This document shows positions 32,474 to 41,317 of a stretch of DNA of 64,000 bases, piece by piece. The translations under genes and the position numbers were made by a program. The DNA is taken from positions 22,964 to 86,963 of the forward strand of contig DATLUG010000042.1 of assembly GCA_035533215.1 (NCBI GenBank). The letters are read 5' to 3'. The DNA is from DAHUZL01 sp035533215 (GTDB taxonomy: Bacteria > Chloroflexota > Dormibacteria > Aeolococcales > Bog-877). The first letter of the stretch is position 1, and the number at the start of each line of letters is the position of its first letter. The notes beneath the pieces are model-generated. The model did no database searches, was not told where the DNA came from, and was given only the letters and a program-made list of their open reading frames with translations.

Positions 32474-35400
32474 ATGGAGCGTCGCCCCGTGCCGCGCCGC
32501 CTTGGCCGCCCCCGCACGGGGCCGTCGCGGCCGCCCCGTCCGGGCGGGGCCGCGGGCTGGCCACGTCCCCGGCTGGACCTGCCCCTGATCGCCGCGCTGC
32601 TGACCCTGGCCGGCCTCGGGGTCCTCAACCTGATGGCGCTGGGGGAGGCCAGCCTCGCGGTGCATCAGGCGCTCATCGTCGTGGTGGGATTCATGGGCTG
32701 TGTCGCCGCCTGGCGGGTGCGGCGCGACGCCTGGCCCTGGATCGGGCGGGCGGTGTACGCGGGCAGTGTCGTCATGCTCCTCGCCGTCGAGGTCCACGGG
32801 GCACGCGCCTTCGGCGCCCGGCGGTGGCTGGTGGTGGGCTCCTTCGTCCTCCAGCCATCCGAGCTCGCCGAGCTTGGGCTTCTGCTGATCCTCGCCGAGG
32901 TGCTGAGCCATCCCCGGCTCTCCACCCTGCGCCGGGTCGGCCTCGCGCTCGGCCTGGCGGCGGTGCCGATCGGGCTGACCCTGCTGGAGCCGGACCTCAG
33001 CACCACCGGCCTCCTCGTCGTGATCCTCGCCGGCGGCCTGGTGCTGGCCCGGATCGACTGGCGCTGGCTCGCCGGCCTGGCGGTGGGCGCGATAGCGGTC
33101 GTGCCGCTGGGGCTCCACCTCCTGCGGCCCTACCAGCTCGCCCGGCTGCACGGCTTCCTCGGCGGCGGTGGGGGGTCGGCCGGTGCCGGCTGGACCGTGC
33201 TCCAGGCTCACGTGGCGATCGCCGCCGGGGGGCTGCTCGGCGCCGTCCGCTCGCCCCTCCACGGCCTCCTGGCCGCCTATCTTCCGGCACGGGAGACGGA
33301 CCTCGCCTTCGCCAGCCTGGTCGAGTCGTGGGGCCTGGTGGCGGCGGCGGTGCTGCTCCTGGCGGTGGCGGTCCTGCTCTGGCGGCTGGTCCTGGCCGCC
33401 TCCCGGGCGCGCACCCAGCAGGGCGCCCTGGTCGCCGGCGGCCTGGCGATCCTGGTCGGGACCGAGACCGCCGTGTCGATCGCGGGGAACCTCGGGGTCG
33501 GCCCGCTCGCCGGGATCCCCATCCCGCTGGTCAGCTACGGCGGAACCGCCGCGGTCGCCCATCTCGTCGCCTTCGGGATCGTGCTCGGCTCCCGCACCGA
33601 CGCCCAGCGCCGACGCCTGTGGCGCGTCCCCTGGCGGCTGCGCGAGCGACCGCGCCTGATGGGTGGGCTCGGCCTGGTGCTGGTCGCCCTGCTGGTCGGG
33701 CTCGGCGCCCTCACCTATCGGCTCCAGGCGCTGCACGGGCCCGCCCTGCGCCAGACCGCGATCCAGGAGATGACCCGGTACGTCGCGCTGTCGCCCGCCC
33801 GGGGCGAGATCACCGATCGCCACGGGCACCTGCTCGCCGCCGACGTCCCGGCCGACCAGGTGGACGCGATCCCGGGGATCCTCCGGCCCGGGACGTCCGG
33901 CTTTCGCCGGCTGGCACGCCTGCTCCAGCGCCCCCCCGCGCGCCTGCGCCGCGCCCTCGCGGCGCCCGCGCCCGGCAACGGTTTCGCGGTGCCGCTGGCG
34001 GCCGCGGTCCCGGTGGCGGTGGGGCGGCGGGTCGCCCGCGCCGCGATCCCGGGGGTGCTTGTCATCGCCTCCGAGCGGCAGGTGTACCCGTACGGGTCCC
34101 TGGTGGGGCCGCTGGTCGGCTACACCGGCGTGGAGACCCCGACGGACGTTCGCCGGCTCGGACTCCTCCCGCCCGGCTCGGTGGTCGGGCGGGCCGGGCT
34201 GCAGCTCGAGTACGATCGGACGCTGCGCGGGCGGTTCGGGTCCCAGGCGGTGCTGGTGAACCCCGCCGGGAGGCCGATCGCGCTCGGGCCCGCGGTCGCT
34301 CCCCGCCCCGGCCGCACCGTCGAACTCAGCCTCGACCTCGGGCTCCAGGCCGCCGCCACCCGCGCCCTGCGGAACGCGATGGACGGGCGCTATCCCGGCT
34401 CGCAGACCGGAGACCAGGGTGCGGCGGTGGTCCTCGACGCCCAGACGGGTGCGGTGCTGGCGATGGCCAGTCTTCCCGCCTACGACGACAACGCCTTCGG
34501 CCCCCCGGTGGAGGGACCACGGCTCGCCCGCACCCTGCGCGCGCCGGGATCGCCCCTGCTCGAGCACGCGACCCAGACCGCGCTGCCGCCGGGCTCGACC
34601 TTCAAGCTCGTGGTGGCGGCCGCCGACAGCGTCTACCGGGCGATCCCGCCCCAGCAGGTGATCCCGACCGGTTACGCGTTCGCCTACGACGGCGCCAGCT
34701 ATCACAGCTGGACGACCCTGCCGCCGCAGGACCTCGCCCAGGCCATCGCCTGGTCCAACGACGTCTACTTCTACAAGCTGGCGCTGGCGCTGGGGCCGTC
34801 CCGCATCGTCGCCGTGGCCCACGCCCTCGGGGTCGGGCGGACGACCGGCATCGACCTGCCCGGCGAGAGCCCGGGGTTCCTCGGCACCCCGCAGACGGTG
34901 CGGCGGCTGGGCGCCACCTGGTACCCGGGCTCGACCGTCATCCTCGGCATCGGCCAGGGATACGTCACCGCCACCCCGCTGCAGGTGGCGCGCTGGACCG
35001 CGGCCGACGTGACCGGGCGGCTGCTGACCCCGCGCCTCGGCCTGGCGGTGAGCGCGGGTCATGGCGCCGAGCGGCTCCCCCCGGGCCCCGCGAGCCCCCT
35101 GCCCTTCGCCGCCCGGCTGGCGCCGGTGCGGGCCGGCTTCCGCCTGGCGGTGACCCAGGGCACGGCATCGATGCTGCTGGGGCTGGGGCTGGACGCGGGC
35201 GGCAAGACCGGCACCGCCCAGGACCCGTCGGCGCCCCACGGCGGCCCCGACGCCTGGTTCACCGCGGCGGCACCGATGCGGCAGCCCCAGGTGGTGGTGG
35301 CGGTGATGGTGCGCGGGGGCGGGGAGGGCTACTACGCCAGCCAGCCCGCGGCCAGGGCCATCCTCCAGTACTTCTTCGCCCACCGCCGCCAGATCCTCGC

Positions 35401-35587
35401 CACCGCCCCCCCGCCGGGCCTTCCGACCGCCGTCGAGGGAGCGCCGACCGCCGCCGCCTCCCACCGCCGGGCGCCGCGGCCGGCGGCGACCGCCTCCCCG
35501 CCCAGCCCGGGCCGCCGGGCGGGCGCCACCGGCCCGTGCCCGGCGGCGGCGGGTGAGCGATGCCGGCACCGCGGGCGGGCGCTGTGA
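32474..35587 (+). CDS. RodA-type SEDS glycosyltransferase fused to a class B penicillin-binding protein
   Basis: A single 1037-residue polypeptide holding both halves of a cell-wall synthase. Residues about 40-380 are a SEDS polymerase with about ten TM helices; GARRWLVVGSFVLQPSELAE and LPARETDLAFASLVESWGLV match conserved loops, including the Trp (about 117) and catalytic-type Asp (about 276). A further TM helix (about 397-415) leads to a class B PBP: pedestal domain with ARGEITDRHGHLLA (about 438-451), then transpeptidase motifs PGSTFK (Ser near 707), WSND (near 761) and GGKTGTAQ (near 911). The end is Pro/Ala-rich. ATG 32474 follows GGTGGAG. It converges on mreB 23 bp away, so this is a cell-shape locus. 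Normally RodA and PBP2 are separate genes. Confidence 0.93.
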   Translation: MERRPVPRRLGRPRTGPSRPPRPGGAAGWPRPRLDLPLIAALLTLAGLGVLNLMALGEASLAVHQALIVVVGFMGCVAAWRVRRDAWPWIGRAVYAGSVVMLLAVEVHGARAFGARRWLVVGSFVLQPSELAELGLLLILAEVLSHPRLSTLRRVGLALGLAAVPIGLTLLEPDLSTTGLLVVILAGGLVLARIDWRWLAGLAVGAIAVVPLGLHLLRPYQLARLHGFLGGGGGSAGAGWTVLQAHVAIAAGGLLGAVRSPLHGLLAAYLPARETDLAFASLVESWGLVAAAVLLLAVAVLLWRLVLAASRARTQQGALVAGGLAILVGTETAVSIAGNLGVGPLAGIPIPLVSYGGTAAVAHLVAFGIVLGSRTDAQRRRLWRVPWRLRERPRLMGGLGLVLVALLVGLGALTYRLQALHGPALRQTAIQEMTRYVALSPARGEITDRHGHLLAADVPADQVDAIPGILRPGTSGFRRLARLLQRPPARLRRALAAPAPGNGFAVPLAAAVPVAVGRRVARAAIPGVLVIASERQVYPYGSLVGPLVGYTGVETPTDVRRLGLLPPGSVVGRAGLQLEYDRTLRGRFGSQAVLVNPAGRPIALGPAVAPRPGRTVELSLDLGLQAAATRALRNAMDGRYPGSQTGDQGAAVVLDAQTGAVLAMASLPAYDDNAFGPPVEGPRLARTLRAPGSPLLEHATQTALPPGSTFKLVVAAADSVYRAIPPQQVIPTGYAFAYDGASYHSWTTLPPQDLAQAIAWSNDVYFYKLALALGPSRIVAVAHALGVGRTTGIDLPGESPGFLGTPQTVRRLGATWYPGSTVILGIGQGYVTATPLQVARWTAADVTGRLLTPRLGLAVSAGHGAERLPPGPASPLPFAARLAPVRAGFRLAVTQGTASMLLGLGLDAGGKTGTAQDPSAPHGGPDAWFTAAAPMRQPQVVVAVMVRGGGEGYYASQPAARAILQYFFAHRRQILATAPPPGLPTAVEGAPTAAASHRRAPRPAATASPPSPGRRAGATGPCPAAAGERCRHRGRAL

Positions 35588-35609
35588 CCGGGCCGGGCCG
35601 GGACTGGCC

Positions 35610-36656
35610 TCAGCCGTGGACCCCGGCGAAGGCGCTGACGATCCGAGGGTCGGCGAGGCAGGCCGCGGCGCCCTCGGCGACGCACGTGAGCGGCCGCTCA
35701 GCCAGCCGAACGGTGAACCCGAAGGCGTCCTCCAGCCTGGTCTCGAACCCCTCCAGGAGCGAGCCGCCGCCGAAGGCCAGGATGCCGTGCTGCATGATGT
35801 CGCCGACCGCCTGCGGGGGCAGGTCCTCCAGCGCGTTGGCGAGGGTGTCGATGATCCCGTCGACGGTCGGGCGGAGCGCCTCGGCAACCTCCCCGGGGGC
35901 CAGGGTGAGGAGCTTGGGGCGGCCGGTGACGAGGTCGCGGCCCTCGACCATCAGCGCCCCCTCGTCGGCATGGCCGTTGCGCAGCCGCATCTTGATGTCC
36001 TCGGCGGTGAGCTCGCCCACCAGGAGCTGGTGCTCCTGGCGCAGGTACTGGTACAGGGCGATCGTCATCTCGTCGCCGGCGACGCGGCAGGAACGGGTGG
36101 TGAGGATCCCCCCGAAGCAGAAGGCGGTGACCTCCGCGGTGCCCCCGCCGACATCGACGACCATGTGCGCCTGCGGCTCCAGGGGGTCGATCCCGCTGCC
36201 GACAGCGCCCGCGATCGGCTCCGGGACCAGGTCGACGCGGCCCGCGCCCGACTCCTCGACCGCCTCGGTGAGCGCCTGACGCTCCAGCCCGGTGGCGCCG
36301 GCGGGGACGCCGGTGACGGCATGGGGGCGGAAGCGCTCCCAGGGACGCCGCGCCACCTGGTGGAGGATGCCGATGATGAAGGTCCGGGCGGTCTGGAGGT
36401 CGGTGACGACACCGTCCCGGATCGGCCGGACCGTCAGCATCCCCACCGGGGTGCGCCCGGTCAGCTCGCGGGCCTTGTGGCCGATGAGGAGCGGCCGGCG
36501 GCCGCGTCCCCCCTCGGTCGGAACCACCATGACCGATGGCTCGTTGAGCAGGATGCCCCGCCGCGGATGGCAGACCACGGTGTTGGCCGTGCCGAGGTCG
36601 ATCCCGAAACCTGCAGACCACACGCCCGTCTCCCTGCTCCACCCGTGACGATCCAC
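35610..36656 (-). CDS. mreB: Rod-shape-determining actin homologue MreB
   Basis: A 348-residue actin-fold ATPase that forms membrane-bound filaments and guides RodA/PBP2 synthases. Phosphate-1 motif is FGIDLGTANTVVCHPRRG (about 17-34); phosphate-2 is HMVVDVGGGTAEVTAFCFGG (about 163-182), and the adenosine motif is HGILAFGGGSLLEGF (about 293-307). Length is normal. The first 14 residues are an extension relative to E. coli MreB, so a slightly later start is possible; ATG 36656 has no good RBS. No mreC or mreD follows. Its converging partner is the RodA-PBP fusion and the divergent neighbour is a pseudokinase, which may belong to the same process. Confidence 0.93.
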   Translation of the reverse strand: MDRHGWSRETGVWSAGFGIDLGTANTVVCHPRRGILLNEPSVMVVPTEGGRGRRPLLIGHKARELTGRTPVGMLTVRPIRDGVVTDLQTARTFIIGILHQVARRPWERFRPHAVTGVPAGATGLERQALTEAVEESGAGRVDLVPEPIAGAVGSGIDPLEPQAHMVVDVGGGTAEVTAFCFGGILTTRSCRVAGDEMTIALYQYLRQEHQLLVGELTAEDIKMRLRNGHADEGALMVEGRDLVTGRPKLLTLAPGEVAEALRPTVDGIIDTLANALEDLPPQAVGDIMQHGILAFGGGSLLEGFETRLEDAFGFTVRLAERPLTCVAEGAAACLADPRIVSAFAGVHG

Positions 36657-36692
36657 CTCAACCCGGCCACCTGGCGGGTGTGGGCCTCACTC

Positions 36693-36698
36693 TATACC
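36693..36698 (+). promoter_or_regulatory. -10-like box seven bases before the pseudokinase
   Basis: TATACC lies 7 nt before GTG 36706 in the short divergent region with mreB, suggesting a leaderless transcript. Confidence 0.45.
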
Positions 36699-36705
36699 CG
36701 GGACC

Positions 36706-38397
36706 GTGACTGACTCGATCACAACGCCGAATCCGTCACCGGGGTTCCGCCCCGGGACCGCGACCGCCCCAGAGCTGGTCCGTCGTCTCGGCAGCGGGAG
36801 CGCGGGCGAGACCTGGCGGGCGCGGCTCCCCGACGGCCGCTGGGTGGCGGTGAAGGTGCTCGCGCCCGCGGCCGCCGCCGCCCGCCGCGCGACCGCGTCG
36901 GACCAGGGCCTCCTGGCCCGGCTCGCCCACCCCCGGCTGGTGCCGGTGCACGCCGTGCTCGACCAGGGGGAGCGGCTGTGGGTGGTGCGCGCGCTGGCCC
37001 CGGGAGTGACGCTCCGCCGGCTGCGCTCGGTGGTGGAGCTCGCGCCGGGGCAGGTGGCCGCGCTGGGCACCGGCATCCTGGAGGCGCTCGACGGACTGCA
37101 TCGCGCGGGCCTGCACCACGGGGGAGTGCAGCCCGACAACATCTGGGTGGATGAGGACGGGGCGGTGCGGATGGCGGACGCCGCGCTGCCGCGGGCGGGA
37201 GCGGCGCCCGGGCGTCGGGCCGGCGCGCGCGGCGCCGCCGACCGGAACGCCGCCGACCTGGCCGCCGCGGGCGGCCTCCTGGTCGCGGCCCTGGAGGCCG
37301 GGCCCCAGGCTCCGGAGGCGGCCCACGGGAGCCTGCTGGTCACCCCGGGGGCGTCCCAGCGCCCCCAGCTGCTGGCGGCGGCGCGGGCGCTGGTCGCCCT
37401 CGGGGACCGCGCGGGGCGGACGGCAGGGGGATCCCAGACCCCCGCGGGCGCCCCGCCGCCGACCATCCTCGCCGACTGGGCTCGGGCGGCGGGCCCGCTC
37501 GCCGATCCGGCTTCCCGGGCCGTCTGCCTCGCCGAGCTCGGCGCCTTCGTCCGCCGCCTTCGACCGAGGGAGCCGGCCGGACCCGATGCGATGCCAGGCC
37601 CCGCTCCCGATCCGCGGCGGGCGGCCGTCCCAACGCTCGCCGCCCAGGCGCCGGCCGCCGCCCCGCGGCCCCCTCCGGTCCCCGCCCCGCCGAGACACCC
37701 CCACCGAGCGGGGAGGGGGGCGGCGGCGGCGATGGCGGCGGCGCTCGTGCTCGGGGGCGTCGGCGCCGTCGTGCTCGCCCTCGCCCTCGGCGCCCATCCC
37801 GCGCCGCGGGGGGCGGACCAGCCCTCCGGCTCGCGGTCGCCGACGGTCCCGGCCGGAGCGCCGGCCCGCCCGCACCCGTCGGCGCGGACATCCGCGCCGA
37901 CGCGGCGCGGGCCGACCGGGACATCCCGGCGGCGGGCCGCCGCGGCCGCCTCCCCGCAGCCCGCGCGGGCCCCCGGGCGCCCGCACCGGGCCGCCTCCCT
38001 CCCGCGGGGACTCGCCCCGCTGCCGTCGCTGGGGCCGGGGTCGGCCGGAGCGGTCCAGCGGGTCTCGATGCGCACCGCGCCGGACGGCTGCACCCGCTCG
38101 TCCGCGGGCTGCAGCGTGACCATCCGGATCGACCTCGGCTCCCATCCCGCCGAGCCGATCGGCTGGGCCCTGGAGCTCGTCGACGCCTGCACCGGCCGTG
38201 TCACCCCCGGGCCCGCCGGCAGCTACACCGCGCCCGCTCCCTACACCTATGTGGAGGCGCAGGCGAGCGTCACGCCGGCGACGGTCGCCGCCGGCGGCCG
38301 GGTCCCGGTGGCGGTGGTGGCGGTGACCACGTTCCCGGCGCGGGCGGCCGCGACGCCGACCTACCTGGTCCCGCCGGGCGCGTCCTGCACGGCCTGA
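36706..38397 (+). CDS. Membrane-anchored Ser/Thr-kinase-like pseudokinase
   Basis: A 563-residue protein with an N-terminal kinase fold. The Gly-rich loop RRLGSGSAGETWRARL (about 26-41) and VAVKVLAP (Lys near 50) are present. The catalytic loop reads LHHGGVQPDNIW, so HRD has become HGG and the following Lys is Gln; DFG is replaced by MADAALP. It therefore should lack phosphotransfer. A Pro-rich juxtamembrane region precedes one TM helix (about 343-364), then a Pro/Ser/Arg-rich stalk and an outer domain with two cysteines (CTRSSAGC) and a beta-rich end. The layout is that of PknB-type receptors that read the cell wall. It is divergent from mreB by 49 bp, suggesting a structural role in envelope growth. 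Confidence 0.8.
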   Translation: MTDSITTPNPSPGFRPGTATAPELVRRLGSGSAGETWRARLPDGRWVAVKVLAPAAAAARRATASDQGLLARLAHPRLVPVHAVLDQGERLWVVRALAPGVTLRRLRSVVELAPGQVAALGTGILEALDGLHRAGLHHGGVQPDNIWVDEDGAVRMADAALPRAGAAPGRRAGARGAADRNAADLAAAGGLLVAALEAGPQAPEAAHGSLLVTPGASQRPQLLAAARALVALGDRAGRTAGGSQTPAGAPPPTILADWARAAGPLADPASRAVCLAELGAFVRRLRPREPAGPDAMPGPAPDPRRAAVPTLAAQAPAAAPRPPPVPAPPRHPHRAGRGAAAAMAAALVLGGVGAVVLALALGAHPAPRGADQPSGSRSPTVPAGAPARPHPSARTSAPTRRGPTGTSRRRAAAAASPQPARAPGRPHRAASLPRGLAPLPSLGPGSAGAVQRVSMRTAPDGCTRSSAGCSVTIRIDLGSHPAEPIGWALELVDACTGRVTPGPAGSYTAPAPYTYVEAQASVTPATVAAGGRVPVAVVAVTTFPARAAATPTYLVPPGASCTA

Positions 38398-39482
38398 CCG
38401 GCGGCCGGGGCGAGCAGGTCCCGGCCGATGGCGCCCGGCCGGTCTGCCCCCGCCAGCCGCATCGCCTCCACCAGCTCGGTGCGGTACCGATCGAGGACGC
38501 GGCCGACGCCGGCGGCCCCGTCGGCGGCCAGTCCGAGGATCGCCGGGCGCCCCACCAGCACCGCCCGGGCGCCCTGCGCCAGCGCGCGGACCACGTCCAC
38601 ACCGGTGACGATCCCGCCGTCGACCAGCACCTCGGCGGTGTCCCCGACCGCCTCGACGACCCCCGGCAGGGCGAGGCAGCTGGCCACGGCCCCATCCAGC
38701 TGGCGACCGCCGTGGTTGGACACGACGACGGCGCGGGCCCCGGCGGCGACCGCCGTGCGGGCGTCGTCGGGATGGAGGACGCCCTTCACCACCACCGGCA
38801 GGCCGCTCTGCTCCGCCAGCCAGGCGATGGTGCCGGGGGTGACGTCGGCAGCCTGGCTGATGCGGTCCCACCGCTGCGGGTCGCCGGAGGCCGCGACGTC
38901 CGGGAGGTTGGCGAACAGCATCGCGTCCGGGATCACGAGGTCGGGGCAGCGCCGCTTGGTCCCCGGCACCGGGGTGTCGGCGGTGAGGACCAGCGCGCGC
39001 GCGCCCAGGCGGGCGGCCGCCGCGACCAGCTCCCGGGTGAGGCCGCGGTCGCGCAGCACGTACACCTGGAACCAGAAGGGACCGCCGGCGGCGGCCACCT
39101 GCGCCAGCGGCACCGAGCACCGGGTGGAGACCACGTGGAGGACGTCCCGGGCGGCAGCGGCGGCGGCGGTCGCCGCCTCGCCGGCGCGGTGGAACAGCCG
39201 CTGGTGGCCGACCGGGGCGATCGCCACCGGCATCGACACCGTGGTGCCGAGGAGCTGCGTCGCCGGATCGACCACGGTCACATCGCGGAGGACCCGCGGT
39301 CGCAGCGCGATGCGGTCCCAGGCGTCGCGGTTGGCGGCCAGCGTCCGCTCGCGGCCGCTGCCTGACTCCAGGTAGGCGAGGGCCTCCGCCGGGAGCCGCC
39401 GATGGGCGAGCGCCTCGATCGCGTCGGCGTCGAGGGTCCCGGCATCGGCGGCGCCGGTCCGGCGAACGGGCGGGCTGGACAC
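38361..39482 (-). CDS. FMN-dependent alpha-hydroxy-acid dehydrogenase family
   Basis: A 373-residue TIM-barrel flavoprotein of the lactate dehydrogenase/glycolate oxidase family. The N-terminal IALRPRVLRDVTVVDPATQL and MPVAIAPVGHQRLFHRAGE start the barrel. FMN and substrate motifs are WFQVYVLRDRGLTREL, LPVVVKGVLHPDDARTA (Lys contacting FMN) and VVVSNHGGRQLDGA, with the catalytic His and Arg. The physiological acid and electron acceptor are not evident. Start GTG 39482 is a best guess. The last 37 bp overlap the 3' end of the convergent pseudokinase gene, which is unusual but both frames have clear coding character. Confidence 0.88.
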   Translation of the reverse strand: MSSPPVRRTGAADAGTLDADAIEALAHRRLPAEALAYLESGSGRERTLAANRDAWDRIALRPRVLRDVTVVDPATQLLGTTVSMPVAIAPVGHQRLFHRAGEAATAAAAAARDVLHVVSTRCSVPLAQVAAAGGPFWFQVYVLRDRGLTRELVAAAARLGARALVLTADTPVPGTKRRCPDLVIPDAMLFANLPDVAASGDPQRWDRISQAADVTPGTIAWLAEQSGLPVVVKGVLHPDDARTAVAAGARAVVVSNHGGRQLDGAVASCLALPGVVEAVGDTAEVLVDGGIVTGVDVVRALAQGARAVLVGRPAILGLAADGAAGVGRVLDRYRTELVEAMRLAGADRPGAIGRDLLAPAAGQAVQDAPGGTR

Positions 39483-39558
39483 CTTGCCATGATCGGCCTC
39501 CGGGGGCCGTCCCGGCGAGAACCCGCCCCGGGTGCGCCCCCCGGCCGCACCGGTGGGG

Positions 39559-39564
39559 CAGAAT
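39559..39564 (+). promoter_or_regulatory. -10-like box before the glucosaminidase gene
   Basis: CAGAAT lies 8 nt before ATG 39573 and there is no Shine-Dalgarno, again suggesting a leaderless message. Confidence 0.4.
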
Positions 39565-39572
39565 CGCCGTGG

Positions 39573-41111
39573 ATGGTGATGCACGCCCGGCGCCCCCTGA
39601 TGGCCGGAGCGCTCCTCGCTGGTCTGGCGCTGTCGGTCGCGGCGCCCGCGATCGCGGCGCGGGCGCCGACGCCGCGGCGGAACGCGGGGGCCGGCCGGGC
39701 GCCCGTCCCCAACCGGCTGGTGGAGGCGCTCGCCGCCGCCGAGATCTCGGCACGCCGGGACGCGGCCGCCCGCCGGCGGCTCAGCCGGCTGACGGCCGCC
39801 ACCGCCAGCAGGCTCCAGCGGCTGGATCGCACCGCCCACCGGGCCGACACTCGCCGCCTCCGCGCGCAGCGCGCGGAGGCGGAGGCGCGCGATGCGCTCG
39901 CCGGCCTCCTCGCCACCGACTACACCACCGGCCGCACCGACATCGTCGCGGTGATCGGGAGCGCCTCCTTCGCCGCCGCCATCGGCCGCGCGATCCGGCT
40001 GAGCCAGGCGACCGGGGCGGCGGCGACGACGACCGCCGCGCTCCTGTCGGCGGTGGGTCGGGCCCGGCACGGCACCTCGCGGCTGGCGCGGATCCGGGAC
40101 GGGCTCGCGCTGGATCGGGCGCGGCTGGCGGCGGAGGCGGTCGTCCTCGCCCAGTCCCAGGCGGCGTCGCGGCGGCGGTCCGGCCGCCTGGCGGTGCAGC
40201 TCGCGGCCCTCCGACTCGCCGCGGCTCGGCGCGCGCGCGCCCGCCCCCCCGCGCCCCCCCGGGCGGCCGCGACCCCGCCCCCGGCCGTCACCCCGCGCGC
40301 GACCGCCGGGCGGGCCTCGCCGACCGCGGTCGCCGCGCGGTCGCCGCGCCGCCGCCCGCCGCCGGCCCCGAGCCCGACCCGGACCGCGGCTCCGAGCGCG
40401 ACGCCGAGGCCGCCCGTCGCCCCGACCGCGAGCGCGACTCCGACCTCGGGGCCGACGCCGTCGGCCTCAGCGCCGGCGCCGCCCACCGCTGTGCCCGCCC
40501 CCGCGGTGAGCCCGCGCCCGTCGCCGACCCCGGCATCCACCGCCAGCGCCATCGCCGGGGTCCCCGCTCCGCCGCCGCCGCTCCCGCCGGGCGCGGTGAC
40601 CGTGGCCACCAACCTCACCGAGCCGAGCGGGATCCGCGAGGGTGCGCTGGCGGCGTTCCTGGCCGGCACCAAGCTGTCCGGCGATGCCGCGGCCTTCCTG
40701 GCGGCGGAGCGCACCGACCACGTCAGCGCGCTGTTCCTTGCCGCCGAGGCGATCCTGGAGACGGGCTTCGGCACCTCGACGATCTACCGCACCAAGCACA
40801 ACCTGTACGGGTGGGGCGCGGACGCCGCCCACCCCCTCCGCGACGCCCTCGCCTTCCGCAGCGACGCCGCCTGCATCGCGCAGGTGGCCTGGGCGATCGC
40901 GGTCGACTACCTCACCCCCCCGGGTTCGATGGTGCAACCGTACGGCGCTCCCGCCGCGGCGCCGGCATCAGTCGCCACCGGACGGTTCTACCACGGCCCC
41001 ACCCTGCTCGGGATGAGCGTCGACTACGCCGGGAACGGGGCCTGGGCGAGCAGCGTCGCCACCATCGCCGACGAGATCCAGCAGAGCGCCGGGGCCGGCC
41101 CCGGGGGCTGA
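39573..41111 (+). CDS. Secreted peptidoglycan glucosaminidase (GH73-like) with coiled-coil and Pro/Thr linker
   Basis: A 512-residue exported protein. A signal peptide spans LMAGALLAGLALSVAAPAIA (about 9-28). Residues about 45-225 form an Ala/Arg-rich helical region resembling the coiled coils of PcsB/RipC-type hydrolases. A long Pro/Thr/Ser linker (about 225-340) precedes the catalytic domain (about 350-500): FLAAEAILETGFGTSTIYRT and KHNLYGWGADAAHPL match bacteriophage-type and Bax-like glucosaminidases, with the Glu of ILETGFG as likely acid catalyst. It should cut glycan strands outside the membrane. It may serve the adjacent RodA-PBP/MreB machinery, which is inference. ATG 39573 is supported by the signal peptide. 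Confidence 0.83.
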   Translation: MVMHARRPLMAGALLAGLALSVAAPAIAARAPTPRRNAGAGRAPVPNRLVEALAAAEISARRDAAARRRLSRLTAATASRLQRLDRTAHRADTRRLRAQRAEAEARDALAGLLATDYTTGRTDIVAVIGSASFAAAIGRAIRLSQATGAAATTTAALLSAVGRARHGTSRLARIRDGLALDRARLAAEAVVLAQSQAASRRRSGRLAVQLAALRLAAARRARARPPAPPRAAATPPPAVTPRATAGRASPTAVAARSPRRRPPPAPSPTRTAAPSATPRPPVAPTASATPTSGPTPSASAPAPPTAVPAPAVSPRPSPTPASTASAIAGVPAPPPPLPPGAVTVATNLTEPSGIREGALAAFLAGTKLSGDAAAFLAAERTDHVSALFLAAEAILETGFGTSTIYRTKHNLYGWGADAAHPLRDALAFRSDAACIAQVAWAIAVDYLTPPGSMVQPYGAPAAAPASVATGRFYHGPTLLGMSVDYAGNGAWASSVATIADEIQQSAGAGPGG

Positions 41112-41141
41112 GACCGCCGCCGACCGGGGTCGGCGGCGGTC
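41112..41141 (+). terminator. Hairpin after the glucosaminidase gene
   Basis: Two perfect 13-nt arms (41112-41124 and 41129-41141) surround a CGGG loop, starting 1 bp after the stop codon. No T tract follows, so it may need Rho or act as a 3'-end stabiliser. Confidence 0.55.
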
Positions 41142-41200
41142 GAGAGCGTGGGCTGGCCCCGACGTTGGTATGCTCGCCAGCGCTTGGCGGTGCCGGCCGA

Positions 41201-41277
41201 GCCCCGTTCGTCTAGTGGCCCAGGACACCGCCCTCTCAAGGCGGAGATCAGCGGTTCGAATCCGCTACGGGGTACCA
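41201..41277 (+). tRNA. tRNA-Glu (anticodon CTC)
   Basis: A 77-nt cloverleaf with encoded CCA. The acceptor stem is GCCCCGT with ACGGGGT (G-U at the first pair). The anticodon arm is CCGCC, loop CTCTCAA, GGCGG, giving anticodon CTC for GAG codons. The T arm has GCGGTTCGAATCCGC. The discriminator is A, then CCA at 41275-41277. TATGCT at 41168-41173 is a plausible -10 box 27 bp upstream. Confidence 0.96.
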
Positions 41278-41317
41278 GGCGCGGCCACCGCATCGCCGCC
41301 CGGTCACCCGAGGAGCC

